A stretch of DNA of 64,000 nt from Streptomyces sp. NBC_01298 (GTDB lineage Bacteria; Actinomycetota; Actinomycetes; Streptomycetales; Streptomycetaceae). Positions 32,463 to 40,668 of this stretch are shown one piece after another. The notes under the pieces are model-generated. The model saw nothing but the letters and a program-made list of their open reading frames with translations, ran no database searches and was not told the origin of the DNA. Each line of letters starts with the position of its first letter. Within the stretch, counting starts at the first letter, position 1. The stretch covers positions 2,046,001 through 2,110,000 of the forward strand of contig NZ_CP108414.1 in assembly GCF_035978755.1 (NCBI RefSeq). The letters are read 5' to 3'. A program made the position numbers and the translations under genes.

Positions 32463-33587
32463 TCAGTGCTTGCGCAGCCGGGAGTGGTAGTCCTCCGGAG
32501 GCAGGAACCTCGACCAGCGCTCGGGGAACTCCGAGGGCATGCCCCCGTCCTCGTCGCCGTCGTCGTCCTCCGACTCCCCCTCGGCCAGGGCCCGCCAGGC
32601 GGCCGCCCGGGCCACCAGCTGGGCGGCCTCCGCCTCGCGGACCCGCTCGTTCGCCTCGCGCGCCGCGGCTGTAGCCACCGAGGGCCAGACCCGGTCGATG
32701 GCGGCGTTGACGGCGGCTCCGACGAGGACGGCGAAGGCGGAGATGCCGATCCACAGCAGGATGGCCACGGGGGCGGCCAGCGACCCGTAGATGGTCGGGC
32801 CTTCCACCGTGTTGGTGAGGTAGATCCGCAGCAGGAACGAGCCGAGCACCCACATCGCGAGGGCGACCAGCGCGCCGGGCACGTCCTCGATCCAGGGCGA
32901 GCGGACCGGGACGGAGACGTGGTAGAGCGTGGTCAGGAAGGCGATGGAGAGCAGCGTGACGACCGGCCAGTACATGACGGCGATCACCTCGGTGCTCCAG
33001 GGCACCAGCCGCACCACCGCGTCCGGGCCGACCACCATCAGCGGCAGCACGATGGCGCCGATCAGCAGGGCCGCGATGTAGAGGACGAAGGCGAGCAGCC
33101 GGGTCTTGACGATGCCGCGCTGGCCGTCGAGTCCGTACATGACGGTGATGGTGTCGATGAAGACGTTGACGGCGCGCGAGCCGGACCAGAGGGCGAAGGC
33201 GAACCCGAGGGAGATGAGGTCGGGGCGGCCCCGGCCCGTGACGTCGTCGAGCATCGGTTTGGCGATGTCGTTGACGCCCCGGTCGGAGAGCACGGTGCCG
33301 ACCGCGCGCAGGATGTTCTCCTCGATGCTGGCGACGGTCGTACCGCCCGACCAGCCGTCCACGTACCCGAGGAGGCCCAGCAGGCCCAGGAAGAGCGGGG
33401 GCAGCGAGAGCAGGGTGAAGAAGGCCGCCTCGGCGGCGAGTCCGAGGATCCGGTACTCGATGCACGAGTTCACGGTGTCTTTGAGCAGCAGCCACGCCAT
33501 CTTGCGCTTGGAGACGTTGCGGTAGAGGGCGCGGGCCCGGTGGAGGCGTCCCGGAATCCGCTCAGGTGTTTCTTTCGCGTGCTGCAC
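32463..33587 (-). CDS. YihY/BrkB family membrane protein
   Basis: 374 residues from GTG 33587. About six transmembrane segments lie between residues 45 and 290, with the BrkB motifs ILGLAAEAAFFTLLSLPPLFLGLLGLLGYV, LGFAFALWSGSRAVNVFIDTI, and VEGPTIYGSLAAPVAILLWI. The N-terminus and the last 85 residues are cytosolic and charged, the end carrying an Asp/Glu-rich patch. The role of the family is unresolved (once called ribonuclease BN in error). It is transcribed back to back with the acyl-CoA dehydrogenase gene from a shared core promoter. Confidence 0.9.
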   Translation of the reverse strand: MQHAKETPERIPGRLHRARALYRNVSKRKMAWLLLKDTVNSCIEYRILGLAAEAAFFTLLSLPPLFLGLLGLLGYVDGWSGGTTVASIEENILRAVGTVLSDRGVNDIAKPMLDDVTGRGRPDLISLGFAFALWSGSRAVNVFIDTITVMYGLDGQRGIVKTRLLAFVLYIAALLIGAIVLPLMVVGPDAVVRLVPWSTEVIAVMYWPVVTLLSIAFLTTLYHVSVPVRSPWIEDVPGALVALAMWVLGSFLLRIYLTNTVEGPTIYGSLAAPVAILLWIGISAFAVLVGAAVNAAIDRVWPSVATAAAREANERVREAEAAQLVARAAAWRALAEGESEDDDGDEDGGMPSEFPERWSRFLPPEDYHSRLRKH

Positions 33588-33592
33588 GTCCT

Positions 33593-33599
33593 TACGGTA
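33593..33599. promoter_or_regulatory. Overlapping divergent -10 boxes of two leaderless genes
   Basis: TACGGT (33593-33598, plus) and TACCGT (33599-33594, minus) overlap by five bases. Each ends 6 bases before its start codon: ATG 33605 on plus and GTG 33587 on minus. Both mRNAs should therefore be leaderless and cannot be initiated at once. No -35 matches were convincing. Confidence 0.55.
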
Positions 33600-33604
33600 T
33601 CGGC

Positions 33605-35260
33605 ATGGCAGCCACCACCCACACAGTCAGCAATCAGGCCCCGCCGCTCGTGGGCCACGACGTATACCGCAGCGACCGGGTCCTGAGCGAGGGGGTGGAG
33701 CGGCATCTCGCGGACGCCGCTCCCGAACTCGCCGCGGAGGTAAGGGAAGAGCTCACGGACCTGGGGCGCGCGGCCGGGTCCCGGCAGGCCCAGGACTGGG
33801 GGACGCAGGCGAACGAGAACCCGCCGAAGCTGCGGACGCACGACCGGTACGGGAACCGGATCGACGAGGTGGAGTTCCACCCCTCGTGGCACCGGCTGCT
33901 CGGGCACGCCGTGGGCGCCGGGCTCACCGACGCGTGGGGGCGGCCGGCGGGGCATCTGCGGCGGGCGGCCGGGTTCTTCGTGTGGTCGCAGGCGGAGGCG
34001 GGGCACGGGTGCCCGGTCTCGATGACGCACGCGGCGGTGCCGGCGCTGCGGACCGATCCGGAGCTGGCGGCCGAATGGGAGCCGCGGCTGACCTCGCACG
34101 TGTACGAGGAGGGGCTGCGGCCGGCCGGGCAGAAGGCCGGGGTGCTCTTCGGGATGGGCATGACGGAGAAGCAGGGCGGCAGCGACGTCCGGGCGAACAC
34201 GACGGCGGCCGTGCCGCTGGACGCCTCGGGCGAGTACCTGCTGACCGGGCACAAGTGGTTCTGCTCGGCGCCGATGTGCGACGGGTTCCTGGTACTGGCG
34301 CAGGCGCCGGGCGGGCTGACGTGCTTCCTGGTGCCGCGGGTGCTGCCGGACGGGACGCGCAACGTGTTCGCGATCCAGCGGCTGAAGGACAAGCTGGGCA
34401 ACCGGTCGAACGCGTCGAGCGAGGTGGAGTTCGACGGGACGTGGGCGCGGCGGGTGGGCGAGGAGGGCCGGGGAGTGCGGACCATCATCGAGATGGTCGC
34501 GGCGACCCGGCTGGACTGCGTGATCGGTTCGGCCTCGCTGATGCGGCAGGCGCTGACGCAGGCCGCTCACCATACGGAGCACCGCTCTGCTTTCGGAGCG
34601 CCGCTCATCGACCAGCCGCTGATGCGCAACGTGCTCGCCGACCTCGCGCTGGAGTCGGAGGCGGCCACCACCCTCACGCTCCGCCTCGCGGCCGCGTACG
34701 ACGCCGTCCAGAGCACGGGCGACGAGCAGGAGCGGGCCTTCCTGCGCATCGCGGTGCCCGCCGCGAAGTACTGGGTGACCAAGCGCTGTACGCCGATGGT
34801 GGCGGAGGCCCTGGAGTGTCTGGGCGGAAACGGCTACGTCGAGGAGTCCGGGATGCCCCGGCTGCTGCGCGAGTCCCCGCTGAACTCCATCTGGGAGGGC
34901 TCGGGCAACGTCCAGGCCCTCGACGTGCTGCGCGCCCTGCAGCGCGAGCCGCAGGCGCTGAACGCCTTCCTCCAGGAGGTGGGCCTGGCGCGCGGGGCCG
35001 ACCACCGGCTGGATTCGGCCATCAAGAACCTGCTGACCGAGCTCGCGGACCTGGAGGGCATCGAGGCACGGGCCCGGCGGGTCGTGGAGCGGATGGCCCT
35101 GGTGCTGCAGGGGTCCCTGCTGGTGCGCTGGGCGCCGCCGGAGGTGGCCGACGCCTTCTGCGCCTCCCGCCTGGGCGGGGACTGGGGCGCGGCCTTCGGC
35201 ACGCTGCCGCACAGTCTGGATCTGGGATCCGTGGTGGAACGGGCCCGGACCGCATCCTGA
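33605..35260 (+). CDS. aidB: Acyl-CoA dehydrogenase family protein, AidB-like
   Basis: 551 residues from ATG 33605, longer than ordinary acyl-CoA dehydrogenases (about 380) and in the AidB range. The N-terminal AidB extension (PPLVGHDVYRSDRVLSEGVERH) precedes the helical domain. FAD-binding motifs are GMGMTEKQGGSDVRANTT near residue 190 and LTGHKWFCSAPMCD near 215. The catalytic-region segment ECLGGNGYVEESGMPRLLRESPLNSIWEGSGNVQALDVLRA lies near 420. AidB is linked to DNA alkylation stress in E. coli; here no ada operon is adjacent, so the role may differ. Confidence 0.88.
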   Translation: MAATTHTVSNQAPPLVGHDVYRSDRVLSEGVERHLADAAPELAAEVREELTDLGRAAGSRQAQDWGTQANENPPKLRTHDRYGNRIDEVEFHPSWHRLLGHAVGAGLTDAWGRPAGHLRRAAGFFVWSQAEAGHGCPVSMTHAAVPALRTDPELAAEWEPRLTSHVYEEGLRPAGQKAGVLFGMGMTEKQGGSDVRANTTAAVPLDASGEYLLTGHKWFCSAPMCDGFLVLAQAPGGLTCFLVPRVLPDGTRNVFAIQRLKDKLGNRSNASSEVEFDGTWARRVGEEGRGVRTIIEMVAATRLDCVIGSASLMRQALTQAAHHTEHRSAFGAPLIDQPLMRNVLADLALESEAATTLTLRLAAAYDAVQSTGDEQERAFLRIAVPAAKYWVTKRCTPMVAEALECLGGNGYVEESGMPRLLRESPLNSIWEGSGNVQALDVLRALQREPQALNAFLQEVGLARGADHRLDSAIKNLLTELADLEGIEARARRVVERMALVLQGSLLVRWAPPEVADAFCASRLGGDWGAAFGTLPHSLDLGSVVERARTAS

Positions 35261-35282
35261 TCGCGTCCTGATCGCGAGCTGA

Positions 35283-35337
35283 CGGAGGGCCCCAACCCTC
35301 CGGAAGCCGGGCTGATGCGGAGGGCCCCAACCCTCCG
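35283..35337 (+). terminator. Tandem duplicate hairpin terminators
   Basis: CGGAGGG-CCCCAA-CCCTCCG occurs at 35283-35302 and again, exactly, at 35318-35337, followed by AAAA. They sit 22 bases downstream of the aidB-like stop. Two identical stems in a row give a strong terminator and suggest local duplication. Confidence 0.75.
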
Positions 35338-35498
35338 AAAAGCACCACGGTGCGGGATCCGGGCCCGTTGACCTGGATCAGGGATGGCGCCGCGCCGACT
35401 CGGCACCACCCCTGATCCGAGAAGCCCCGAGGAAGGAGCTGTCACGTCGCTCGGCGACGTCCGCACAGTTTCGATCGGGCGACCGGGACTTGGCGAGA

Positions 35499-35516
35499 GT
35501 TGCAAGACGTTGCAAC
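35499..35516. promoter_or_regulatory. TTGCAA-type operator candidate
   Basis: GTTGCAA-GACG-TTGCAAC is a perfect dyad 115 bases upstream of the GAF regulator gene. TTGCAA pairs are typical of Fis/AcoR-type or similar dimeric regulators. Autoregulation is inferred. Confidence 0.45.
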
Positions 35517-35630
35517 CTTTGACTCGGAACCGTCCTCCGGGCGTCCCGGTCGGCCCCTGGGAAGCGGCGCGCACCGGACGGCCCCGCGGACGGCAACCGT
35601 CGTACGCATGTTCGGCACGGGGAGGTTCCG

Positions 35631-36944
35631 GTGGTCCACACCACAGGCAGCGCGGTCGATGCGGCACGCATCTCGGCCATGGACGCGCGGGCCGCCGCGC
35701 GTCTGCTCAAGGGGGTACGGGCGGCCGCGCTGGCCGGGGACCGGCCGCCGGCCGCGCCGCGCCCCGAGATCGCCGAGTCCTGGCGCCGGATGATGGCGGG
35801 CGGTGTCCACCCCGACCGCGACAGCCGCTCCCGGATGCTGTCGGCCGCCGAGACCGAGGAGCGCCGCCAGACCTCTCCGCTACGGGAACTGCTGCCCGTC
35901 CTGCGCGAAGGACTGCTGCCCTCCCTGGACGAGGCCCTGCACATCATGGTCGTCGCCGACGCCGACGGGCGGCTGCTGTGGCGGGAGGGCCACTCCTCGA
36001 TCCTGCGCAACGCGGACCGCCTCGGCTTCGGGGTGGGCGCCCACTGGGACGAGGCGGTGGTCGGCACCAACGGGGTCGGCACCGCCCTGGTGACCCGCAG
36101 GCCGGTCCAGGTGTTCTCGGCGGAGCACTTCGTCTCCAGCCACCACGACTGGACCTGCGCCGGAGCCCCCGTACGGGACCCCCGCGACGGCTCGCTGCTC
36201 GGGGTCCTGGACGTCAGCGGGCCGCTGGCCACCATGCACCCGGCGACCCTGACCTGGGTGAGCTCGGTGGCCCGGCTCGCGGAGCGGGAGCTGCGGGTGC
36301 GGCACCTGGAGTCGCTGGAACGGCTGCGGACGGTGGCGGCCCCGCTGCTGGCCCGGATGCCGGGGCGGGCGCTGGCCGTGGACGGCAACGGCTGGACGGC
36401 GGCCGTCACCGGACTCGCGCCCACGGAGCGGATCCCGCTGCCGAAGAGCTTCGGTCCGGGCCGGGTGTGGGTGCCGCAGCTCGGGGACTGCCTCGTCGAG
36501 CCGCTGCCGGGCGGCTGGCTGGTGAACGTCACCGAGGCCCGTACCGGCGCCGGGGCGGCCGCCCGCGTCGTCCTCGACCTCAGCCGGCCCGGCGCGTGGC
36601 GGGCCACCGTCTACGGGGCCGCGGGAAGCTGGTCGCAGGAGCTGAGCCCGCGCCACGCGGAGCTGCTGTTCCTGCTGGCGGAGGCCCCCAAGGGCCGCTC
36701 GGCGGCGGAACTCTCGCAGGAGCTGTTCGGGGACCCGACGCGCACGGTGACGGTCCGCGCGGAGATCTCCCGGGTGCGCCGCAACCTCGGCGGCGTGCTG
36801 GCCCACCGCCCGTACCGCTTCGCGCACGACGTGGAGGTCGAGCTGATCCGCCCGGCGGACCCGGCCGCGCTGCTGCCGCACTCCACGGCGCCCGCGGTCG
36901 TCAGCGCCCGGCTGGGCCCCGCGGCGAGCGGCATGATTCCCTGA
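35631..36944 (+). CDS. GAF-domain transcriptional regulator (AcoR-like, lacking AAA+ domain)
   Basis: 437 residues from GTG 35631, with GGGAGG upstream. Residues 45-110 resemble the N-terminus of AcoR-type activators (RPEIAESWRRMMAGGVHPD). The GAF domain follows (LHIMVVADADGRLLWREG, GAHWDEAVVGTNGVGTALVTRRPVQVFSAEHF, GSLLGVLDVSGP), common in acetoin/aldehyde-responsive regulators. A sigma-54 AAA+ domain is absent. The C-terminus is a winged helix (LSPRHAELLFLLAEAPKGRSAAELSQELFGDP, EISRVRRNLGG). It likely senses an aldehyde or alcohol; no such dehydrogenase gene is adjacent. Confidence 0.85.
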   Translation: MVHTTGSAVDAARISAMDARAAARLLKGVRAAALAGDRPPAAPRPEIAESWRRMMAGGVHPDRDSRSRMLSAAETEERRQTSPLRELLPVLREGLLPSLDEALHIMVVADADGRLLWREGHSSILRNADRLGFGVGAHWDEAVVGTNGVGTALVTRRPVQVFSAEHFVSSHHDWTCAGAPVRDPRDGSLLGVLDVSGPLATMHPATLTWVSSVARLAERELRVRHLESLERLRTVAAPLLARMPGRALAVDGNGWTAAVTGLAPTERIPLPKSFGPGRVWVPQLGDCLVEPLPGGWLVNVTEARTGAGAAARVVLDLSRPGAWRATVYGAAGSWSQELSPRHAELLFLLAEAPKGRSAAELSQELFGDPTRTVTVRAEISRVRRNLGGVLAHRPYRFAHDVEVELIRPADPAALLPHSTAPAVVSARLGPAASGMIP

Positions 36945-36949
36945 CGTCC

Positions 36950-37513
36950 ATGAGCACGAGCACACTGACCACCTGGTCCCTGGAAATGACCGCACCGTCC
37001 GATCTCGTCGCGGCGGCCGTGCCGGGCCCGGAGATCCGGATCGTCCGCTCGGAGGTCCCCTCCCCCGAGTTCAGCCGGTTCCTCTACGCCTCGGTGGGCG
37101 GGGACATCCACTGGACGGACCGGCTGTCGCTGACCCGCGCGCAGTGGGTGGAGCAGCTGGACCGTCCGGGCGTGGAGACCTGGGTGGCGTACGACCGGGG
37201 CACCCCCGCGGGGTACGTGGAACTCGACCCGCAGCCGGACGGTGTGGTGGAGATCATGTACTTCGGCCTGATCCCCGAGTTCCGGGGCCGGCGCATCGGC
37301 GGCCACCTGCTGACCGTGGGCATCGAGCGGGCCTGGTCCCTGGCCGAGCGCTGGCCGGAGCTGACCCCGACGCGGCGCGTCTGGCTGCACACGTGCAGCG
37401 ACGACGGCCCGACGGCCATGGCGAACTACCTCCGGCGCGGCTTCAAGGTCTTCAAGGAGGAGACGGAGGAGAAGGCCGTCGCCCCCACCCCGGGCCCCTG
37501 GCCCGGCGCGTAG
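36950..37513 (+). CDS. GNAT family N-acetyltransferase
   Basis: 187 residues from ATG 36950, five bases after the GAF regulator stop, so the two are likely co-transcribed. The GNAT core reads WVAYDRGTPAGYVELDPQPDG, then IMYFGLIPEFRGRRIGGHLL (acetyl-CoA P-loop R/Q-x-x-G-x-G type, here RGRRIGG), then AMANYLRRGFKVFKEE. The first 30 residues are a poorly conserved extension. Substrate unknown. Confidence 0.85.
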   Translation: MSTSTLTTWSLEMTAPSDLVAAAVPGPEIRIVRSEVPSPEFSRFLYASVGGDIHWTDRLSLTRAQWVEQLDRPGVETWVAYDRGTPAGYVELDPQPDGVVEIMYFGLIPEFRGRRIGGHLLTVGIERAWSLAERWPELTPTRRVWLHTCSDDGPTAMANYLRRGFKVFKEETEEKAVAPTPGPWPGA

Positions 37514-37526
37514 CCGCTCCGACAGG

Positions 37527-37555
37527 GGGGCGGCGGCCCCGCGGGGCCGCCCCCT
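37527..37555 (+). terminator. GC-rich hairpin after the GNAT gene
   Basis: GGGGGCGG-CGG-CCCC pairs with GGGGCCGCCCCC with a 3-base bulge. It begins 14 bases after the GNAT stop and separates that gene from the sulfur cluster. Confidence 0.6.
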
Positions 37556-37687
37556 CCCCGGGACAAGCGGGCACAAAGGGGCCGGTGAGGTGACGCCGAT
37601 CACGGACATCTTGCCATTCGAGACGACTTCGTCCGCATCGTGGACAGTAGTGGACTCCTCCAATCGCCACATGCCACGCTTCCCCCC

Positions 37688-37771
37688 ATGAACGGAGCTG
37701 GAATTGCCTTGGTGAGTCGGCGGCACGTCGACCTCGGCCGCATGTCCAGCGCCATCTGTCCGGCGCGCTGA
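37688..37771 (+). CDS. Sulfur-assimilation leader peptide (SRRHVDLGRMSSAICP family)
   Basis: 27 codons from ATG 37688 to TGA 37771 encode a peptide whose core SRRHVDLGRMSSAICP is conserved upstream of sulfite-reductase and cysteine genes in streptomycetes. GTG 37712 is an alternative start. The single cysteine sits four codons before the stop, so translation through it should slow when cysteinyl-tRNA is scarce. A hairpin (37872-37888) lies between the leader and the sulfite reductase gene. Cysteine-responsive attenuation is therefore the inferred role. Its position 209 bases before the first structural gene fits. Confidence 0.8.
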   Translation: MNGAGIALVSRRHVDLGRMSSAICPAR

Positions 37772-37871
37772 CGCAACTCACCGCCGCGACAGCGCCCCGC
37801 ACCGACGTCGCCGCGGAAGCGAACACACCGCCCGTCGTCAGCCACCACCGCAGTCCCCTGTAGGCCGAACA

Positions 37872-37888
37872 CCGCCCCACAAGGGCGG
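37872..37888 (+). promoter_or_regulatory. Hairpin in the sulfur operon leader
   Basis: CCGCCC-CACAA-GGGCGG lies 100 bases after the leader peptide stop and 92 before the sulfite reductase start. It could be the attenuator hairpin. No U-tract follows. Confidence 0.45.
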
Positions 37889-37980
37889 CGGATCTGCCAC
37901 ATCCCGCTCCACGCGCGCCAGGGGTCACGCCGCCGCTCCCCCTGCCCCTGCCTCGAGCCGCCCAAGAAGGACGTACCGCC

Positions 37981-39690
37981 ATGGCCGCCACCCCCGATAC
38001 GACCGCAGCAGCCGCACCCGCCGCCGCCGCGCGCCGCAAGACCGGCCGTCACCGCGGTGAGGGCCAGTGGGCCGTCGGACACCACACGCCCCTCAACGGC
38101 AACGAGCAGTTCAAGAAGGACGACGACGGTCTCAATGTGCGGGCGCGCATCGAGAACATCTACTCCAAGGCGGGCTTCGACTCGATCGACCCCAACGACC
38201 TGCGCGGCCGTATGCGCTGGTGGGGCCTCTACACCCAGCGCAAGCCCGGGATCGACGGCGGCAAGACCGCGATCCTGGAGCCGGAGGAGCTGGACGACAA
38301 GTACTTCATGCTGCGCGTGCGCATCGACGGCGGCCGGCTGACCACCGAGCAGCTGCGCGTCATCGGTGAGATCTCCGAGGAGTTCGCCCGCGGCACCGCC
38401 GACCTCACGGACCGGCAGAACGTGCAGTACCACTGGATCCGCATCGAGGACGTCCCGGAGATCTGGCGCCGTCTGGAGGCCGTCGGCCTCTCGACCACCG
38501 AGGCCTGCGGTGACACCCCCCGCGTGATCCTCGGCTCGCCCGTCGCCGGCATCGCGCTGGACGAGATCATCGACGGCACCCCCGCCATCGACGAGATCTA
38601 CGCCCGCATCGTGGGCAACCCCGACTTCTCGAACCTGCCCCGCAAGTTCAAGTCCGCGATCTCCGGCTCGCCGCTGCTCGACGTGGCGCACGAGATCAAC
38701 GACATCGCCTTCGTCGGCGTGAACCACCCCGAGCACGGCCCCGGCTTCGACGTCTGGGTCGGCGGCGGTCTCTCCACCAACCCGAAGCTGGGTGTGCGCC
38801 TGGGCACCTGGGTCTCGCTCGACGAGGTCCCGGACATCTACGAAGGCGTCATCTCGATCTTCCGCGACTACGGATACCGCCGGCTGCGCACCCGCGCCCG
38901 CCTGAAGTTCCTCGTCGCCGACTGGGGCCCGGCCAAGTTCCGCCAGGTCCTGGAGGACGAGTACCTGAAGCGCAAGCTGACCGACGGCCCCGCGCCCGAG
39001 CAGCCCAGCGGCCAGTGGCGCGACCACGTCGGCGTGCACCAGCAGCAGGACGGCAAGTTCTACGTCGGCTTCGCGCCCCGCGTGGGCCGTGTCGACGGCG
39101 CCACCCTGACGAAGATCGCCGCCGTCGCCGAGCAGCACGGTTCCGGCCGGCTGCGCACCACCGCCGAGCAGAAGATGATCGTGCTCGACATCGAGGCGGG
39201 CCAGGTCGACTCGGTCGTCGCGGCCCTGGAGGCGCTGGACCTGCGGGTCAACCCGTCCCCGTTCCGCCGCGGCACGATGGCCTGCACCGGCATCGAGTTC
39301 TGCAAGCTGGCCATCGTCGAGACGAAGGCGCGCGGCGCCTCGCTGATCGACGAACTGGAGCGCCGCCTGCCGGGGTTCGCCGAGCCGCTCACCATCAACA
39401 TCAACGGCTGCCCGAACGCCTGCGCCCGTATCCAGGTCGCGGACATCGGTCTCAAGGGCCAGCTGGTCCTGGACGACGAGGGCAACCAGGTCGAGGGCTA
39501 CCAGGTCCACCTGGGCGGCGCACTCGGACTGGAGGCCGGATTCGGCCGCAAGGTCCGCGGGCTCAAGGTCACCTCGGCCGGTCTGCCGGACTACGTCGAG
39601 CGGGTCGTCACGCGCTTCGAGAAGCAGCGCGAGGACGGCGAGCGCTTCGCCAGCTGGGTCACCCGCGCCAAGGACGAGGACCTGTCGTGA
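37981..39690 (+). CDS. Ferredoxin-dependent sulfite (nitrite/sulfite) reductase
   Basis: 569 residues from ATG 37981. It contains the duplicated ferredoxin-like and siroheme domains. The siroheme/[4Fe-4S] ligands are the C-x5-C and C-x3-C motifs: ACTGIEFCKLAIVETK and NINGCPNACARIQ. Other typical segments are NVQYHWIRIEDVPEIWRRLE, and EIYARIVGNPDFSNLPRKFKSAISG. It reduces sulfite to sulfide with six electrons from ferredoxin. Placement with cysH, cysC, cysD and cysN points to sulfite rather than nitrite. The chelatase at the other end of the cluster can supply siroheme. It overlaps the next gene by 4 bases (GTGA). Confidence 0.93.
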   Translation: MAATPDTTAAAAPAAAARRKTGRHRGEGQWAVGHHTPLNGNEQFKKDDDGLNVRARIENIYSKAGFDSIDPNDLRGRMRWWGLYTQRKPGIDGGKTAILEPEELDDKYFMLRVRIDGGRLTTEQLRVIGEISEEFARGTADLTDRQNVQYHWIRIEDVPEIWRRLEAVGLSTTEACGDTPRVILGSPVAGIALDEIIDGTPAIDEIYARIVGNPDFSNLPRKFKSAISGSPLLDVAHEINDIAFVGVNHPEHGPGFDVWVGGGLSTNPKLGVRLGTWVSLDEVPDIYEGVISIFRDYGYRRLRTRARLKFLVADWGPAKFRQVLEDEYLKRKLTDGPAPEQPSGQWRDHVGVHQQQDGKFYVGFAPRVGRVDGATLTKIAAVAEQHGSGRLRTTAEQKMIVLDIEAGQVDSVVAALEALDLRVNPSPFRRGTMACTGIEFCKLAIVETKARGASLIDELERRLPGFAEPLTININGCPNACARIQVADIGLKGQLVLDDEGNQVEGYQVHLGGALGLEAGFGRKVRGLKVTSAGLPDYVERVVTRFEKQREDGERFASWVTRAKDEDLS

Positions 39691-39866
39691 GCGAGCGCGC
39701 CGCACCGTTCTACTGCCCGTACTGCGGCGACGAGGACCTGTTCCCGAACGAAACAGGTCACGGCGCCTGGGAATGCAGGGCCTGCAATCGAGCCTTCCAG
39801 CTGAAGTACCTCGGGCTGCTGGCCCGGGGTGTTCAGTCCAACGACGCTGGAGGGGACGAGATATGA
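39687..39866 (+). CDS. Small Cys-rich (zinc-ribbon-like) protein of the sulfur operon
   Basis: 59 residues from GTG 39687, overlapping the sulfite reductase stop and the cysH start (ATGA) by 4 bases each. Two CxxC pairs, FYCPYCGDED and WECRACNRAF, give a rubredoxin- or zinc-ribbon-like knuckle, so it probably binds zinc or iron. The tight coupling and position between sulfite reductase and cysH suggest a redox or scaffold role in sulfite formation. A homologous short protein occurs at this place in many Streptomyces. Function unproven. Confidence 0.75.
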   Translation: MSERAAPFYCPYCGDEDLFPNETGHGAWECRACNRAFQLKYLGLLARGVQSNDAGGDEI

Positions 39867-40591
39867 CCACGATTCAGGACGCGGATCTCACGACGGGCGA
39901 GTTCGAGTCGGCCGACCTCAAGGGGCTGGCCGAGCAGGCGGGCCGGGACCTCGAGGACTCCACCCCGCTGGAGATCCTCACCTGGGCGGCCGAGACCTTC
40001 GGCAAGAAGTTCGCCGTGACCTCCTCCATGGAGGACGCGGTCGTCGCCCACCTCGCCTCCCGCGCCTTCCCCGGCGTGGACGTGGTCTTCCTCGACACGG
40101 GCTACCACTTCGAGGAGACCATCGGCACCCGTGACGCGGTCGAGGCCGTGATGGACGTCAACGTCATCACGCTCACCCCGCGCCAGAGCGTCGCCGAGCA
40201 GGACGCCGAGTACGGCCCCGAGCTGCACGACCGCGACCCCGACCTGTGCTGCGCGCTGCGCAAGGTCAAGCCGCTCGAAGAGGGCCTGACCGCGTACGAC
40301 GCCTGGGCCACGGGCCTGCGCCGCGACGAGTCCCCGACCCGGGCGAACACCCCGGTGGTCGGCTGGGACGAGAAGCGGCGGAAGGTCAAGGTCTCGCCGA
40401 TCGCCCGCTGGACCCAGGACGACGTGGACGCGTACGTCCTGGAGCACGGCGTGCTCACCAACCCGCTGCTGATGGACGGTTACGCCTCCGTCGGCTGCGC
40501 CCCCTGCACCCGCCGGGTGGCGGAGGGCGAGGACGCCCGCGCCGGCCGCTGGGCCGGGCGCGGCAAGACCGAGTGCGGGCTGCACGGCTGA
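39863..40591 (+). CDS. cysH: Adenylyl-sulfate (APS) reductase, CysH
   Basis: 242 residues from ATG 39863. The PP-loop motif VTSSMEDAVVAHLAS near residue 52 and the DTGYHFEET segment near 75 are typical. The C-terminus has ECGLHG, whose cysteine forms the thiosulfonate intermediate. A CC pair (LCCALRK) and CAPC near residue 215 are the ligands of the [4Fe-4S] cluster of the assimilatory APS reductases, which use APS directly; this predicts that PAPS is not the main reductant substrate. Its start overlaps the small upstream gene and its stop is adjacent to cysC. Confidence 0.92.
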   Translation: MTTIQDADLTTGEFESADLKGLAEQAGRDLEDSTPLEILTWAAETFGKKFAVTSSMEDAVVAHLASRAFPGVDVVFLDTGYHFEETIGTRDAVEAVMDVNVITLTPRQSVAEQDAEYGPELHDRDPDLCCALRKVKPLEEGLTAYDAWATGLRRDESPTRANTPVVGWDEKRRKVKVSPIARWTQDDVDAYVLEHGVLTNPLLMDGYASVGCAPCTRRVAEGEDARAGRWAGRGKTECGLHG

Positions 40592-40668
40592 TGACGACCA
40601 GCGGCACGGCCGGCGGCACGGCCCCCGGCAAAACCACTGCACGTACAGAACCGACGGAGACGAACCAG

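Larger units (their letters stand above)
35261..35630. other. 370-base gene-free region with tandem terminators and operator-like dyads
   Basis: No gene in either strand. From left to right: two identical hairpins (35283-35337), a 13-base inverted repeat with one mismatch (35375-35387 and 35406-35418) beginning just after a TTGACC box (35368-35373), and GTTGCAA-GACG-TTGCAAC at 35499-35516. The last two are candidate operators for the downstream GAF regulator. Confidence 0.6.
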
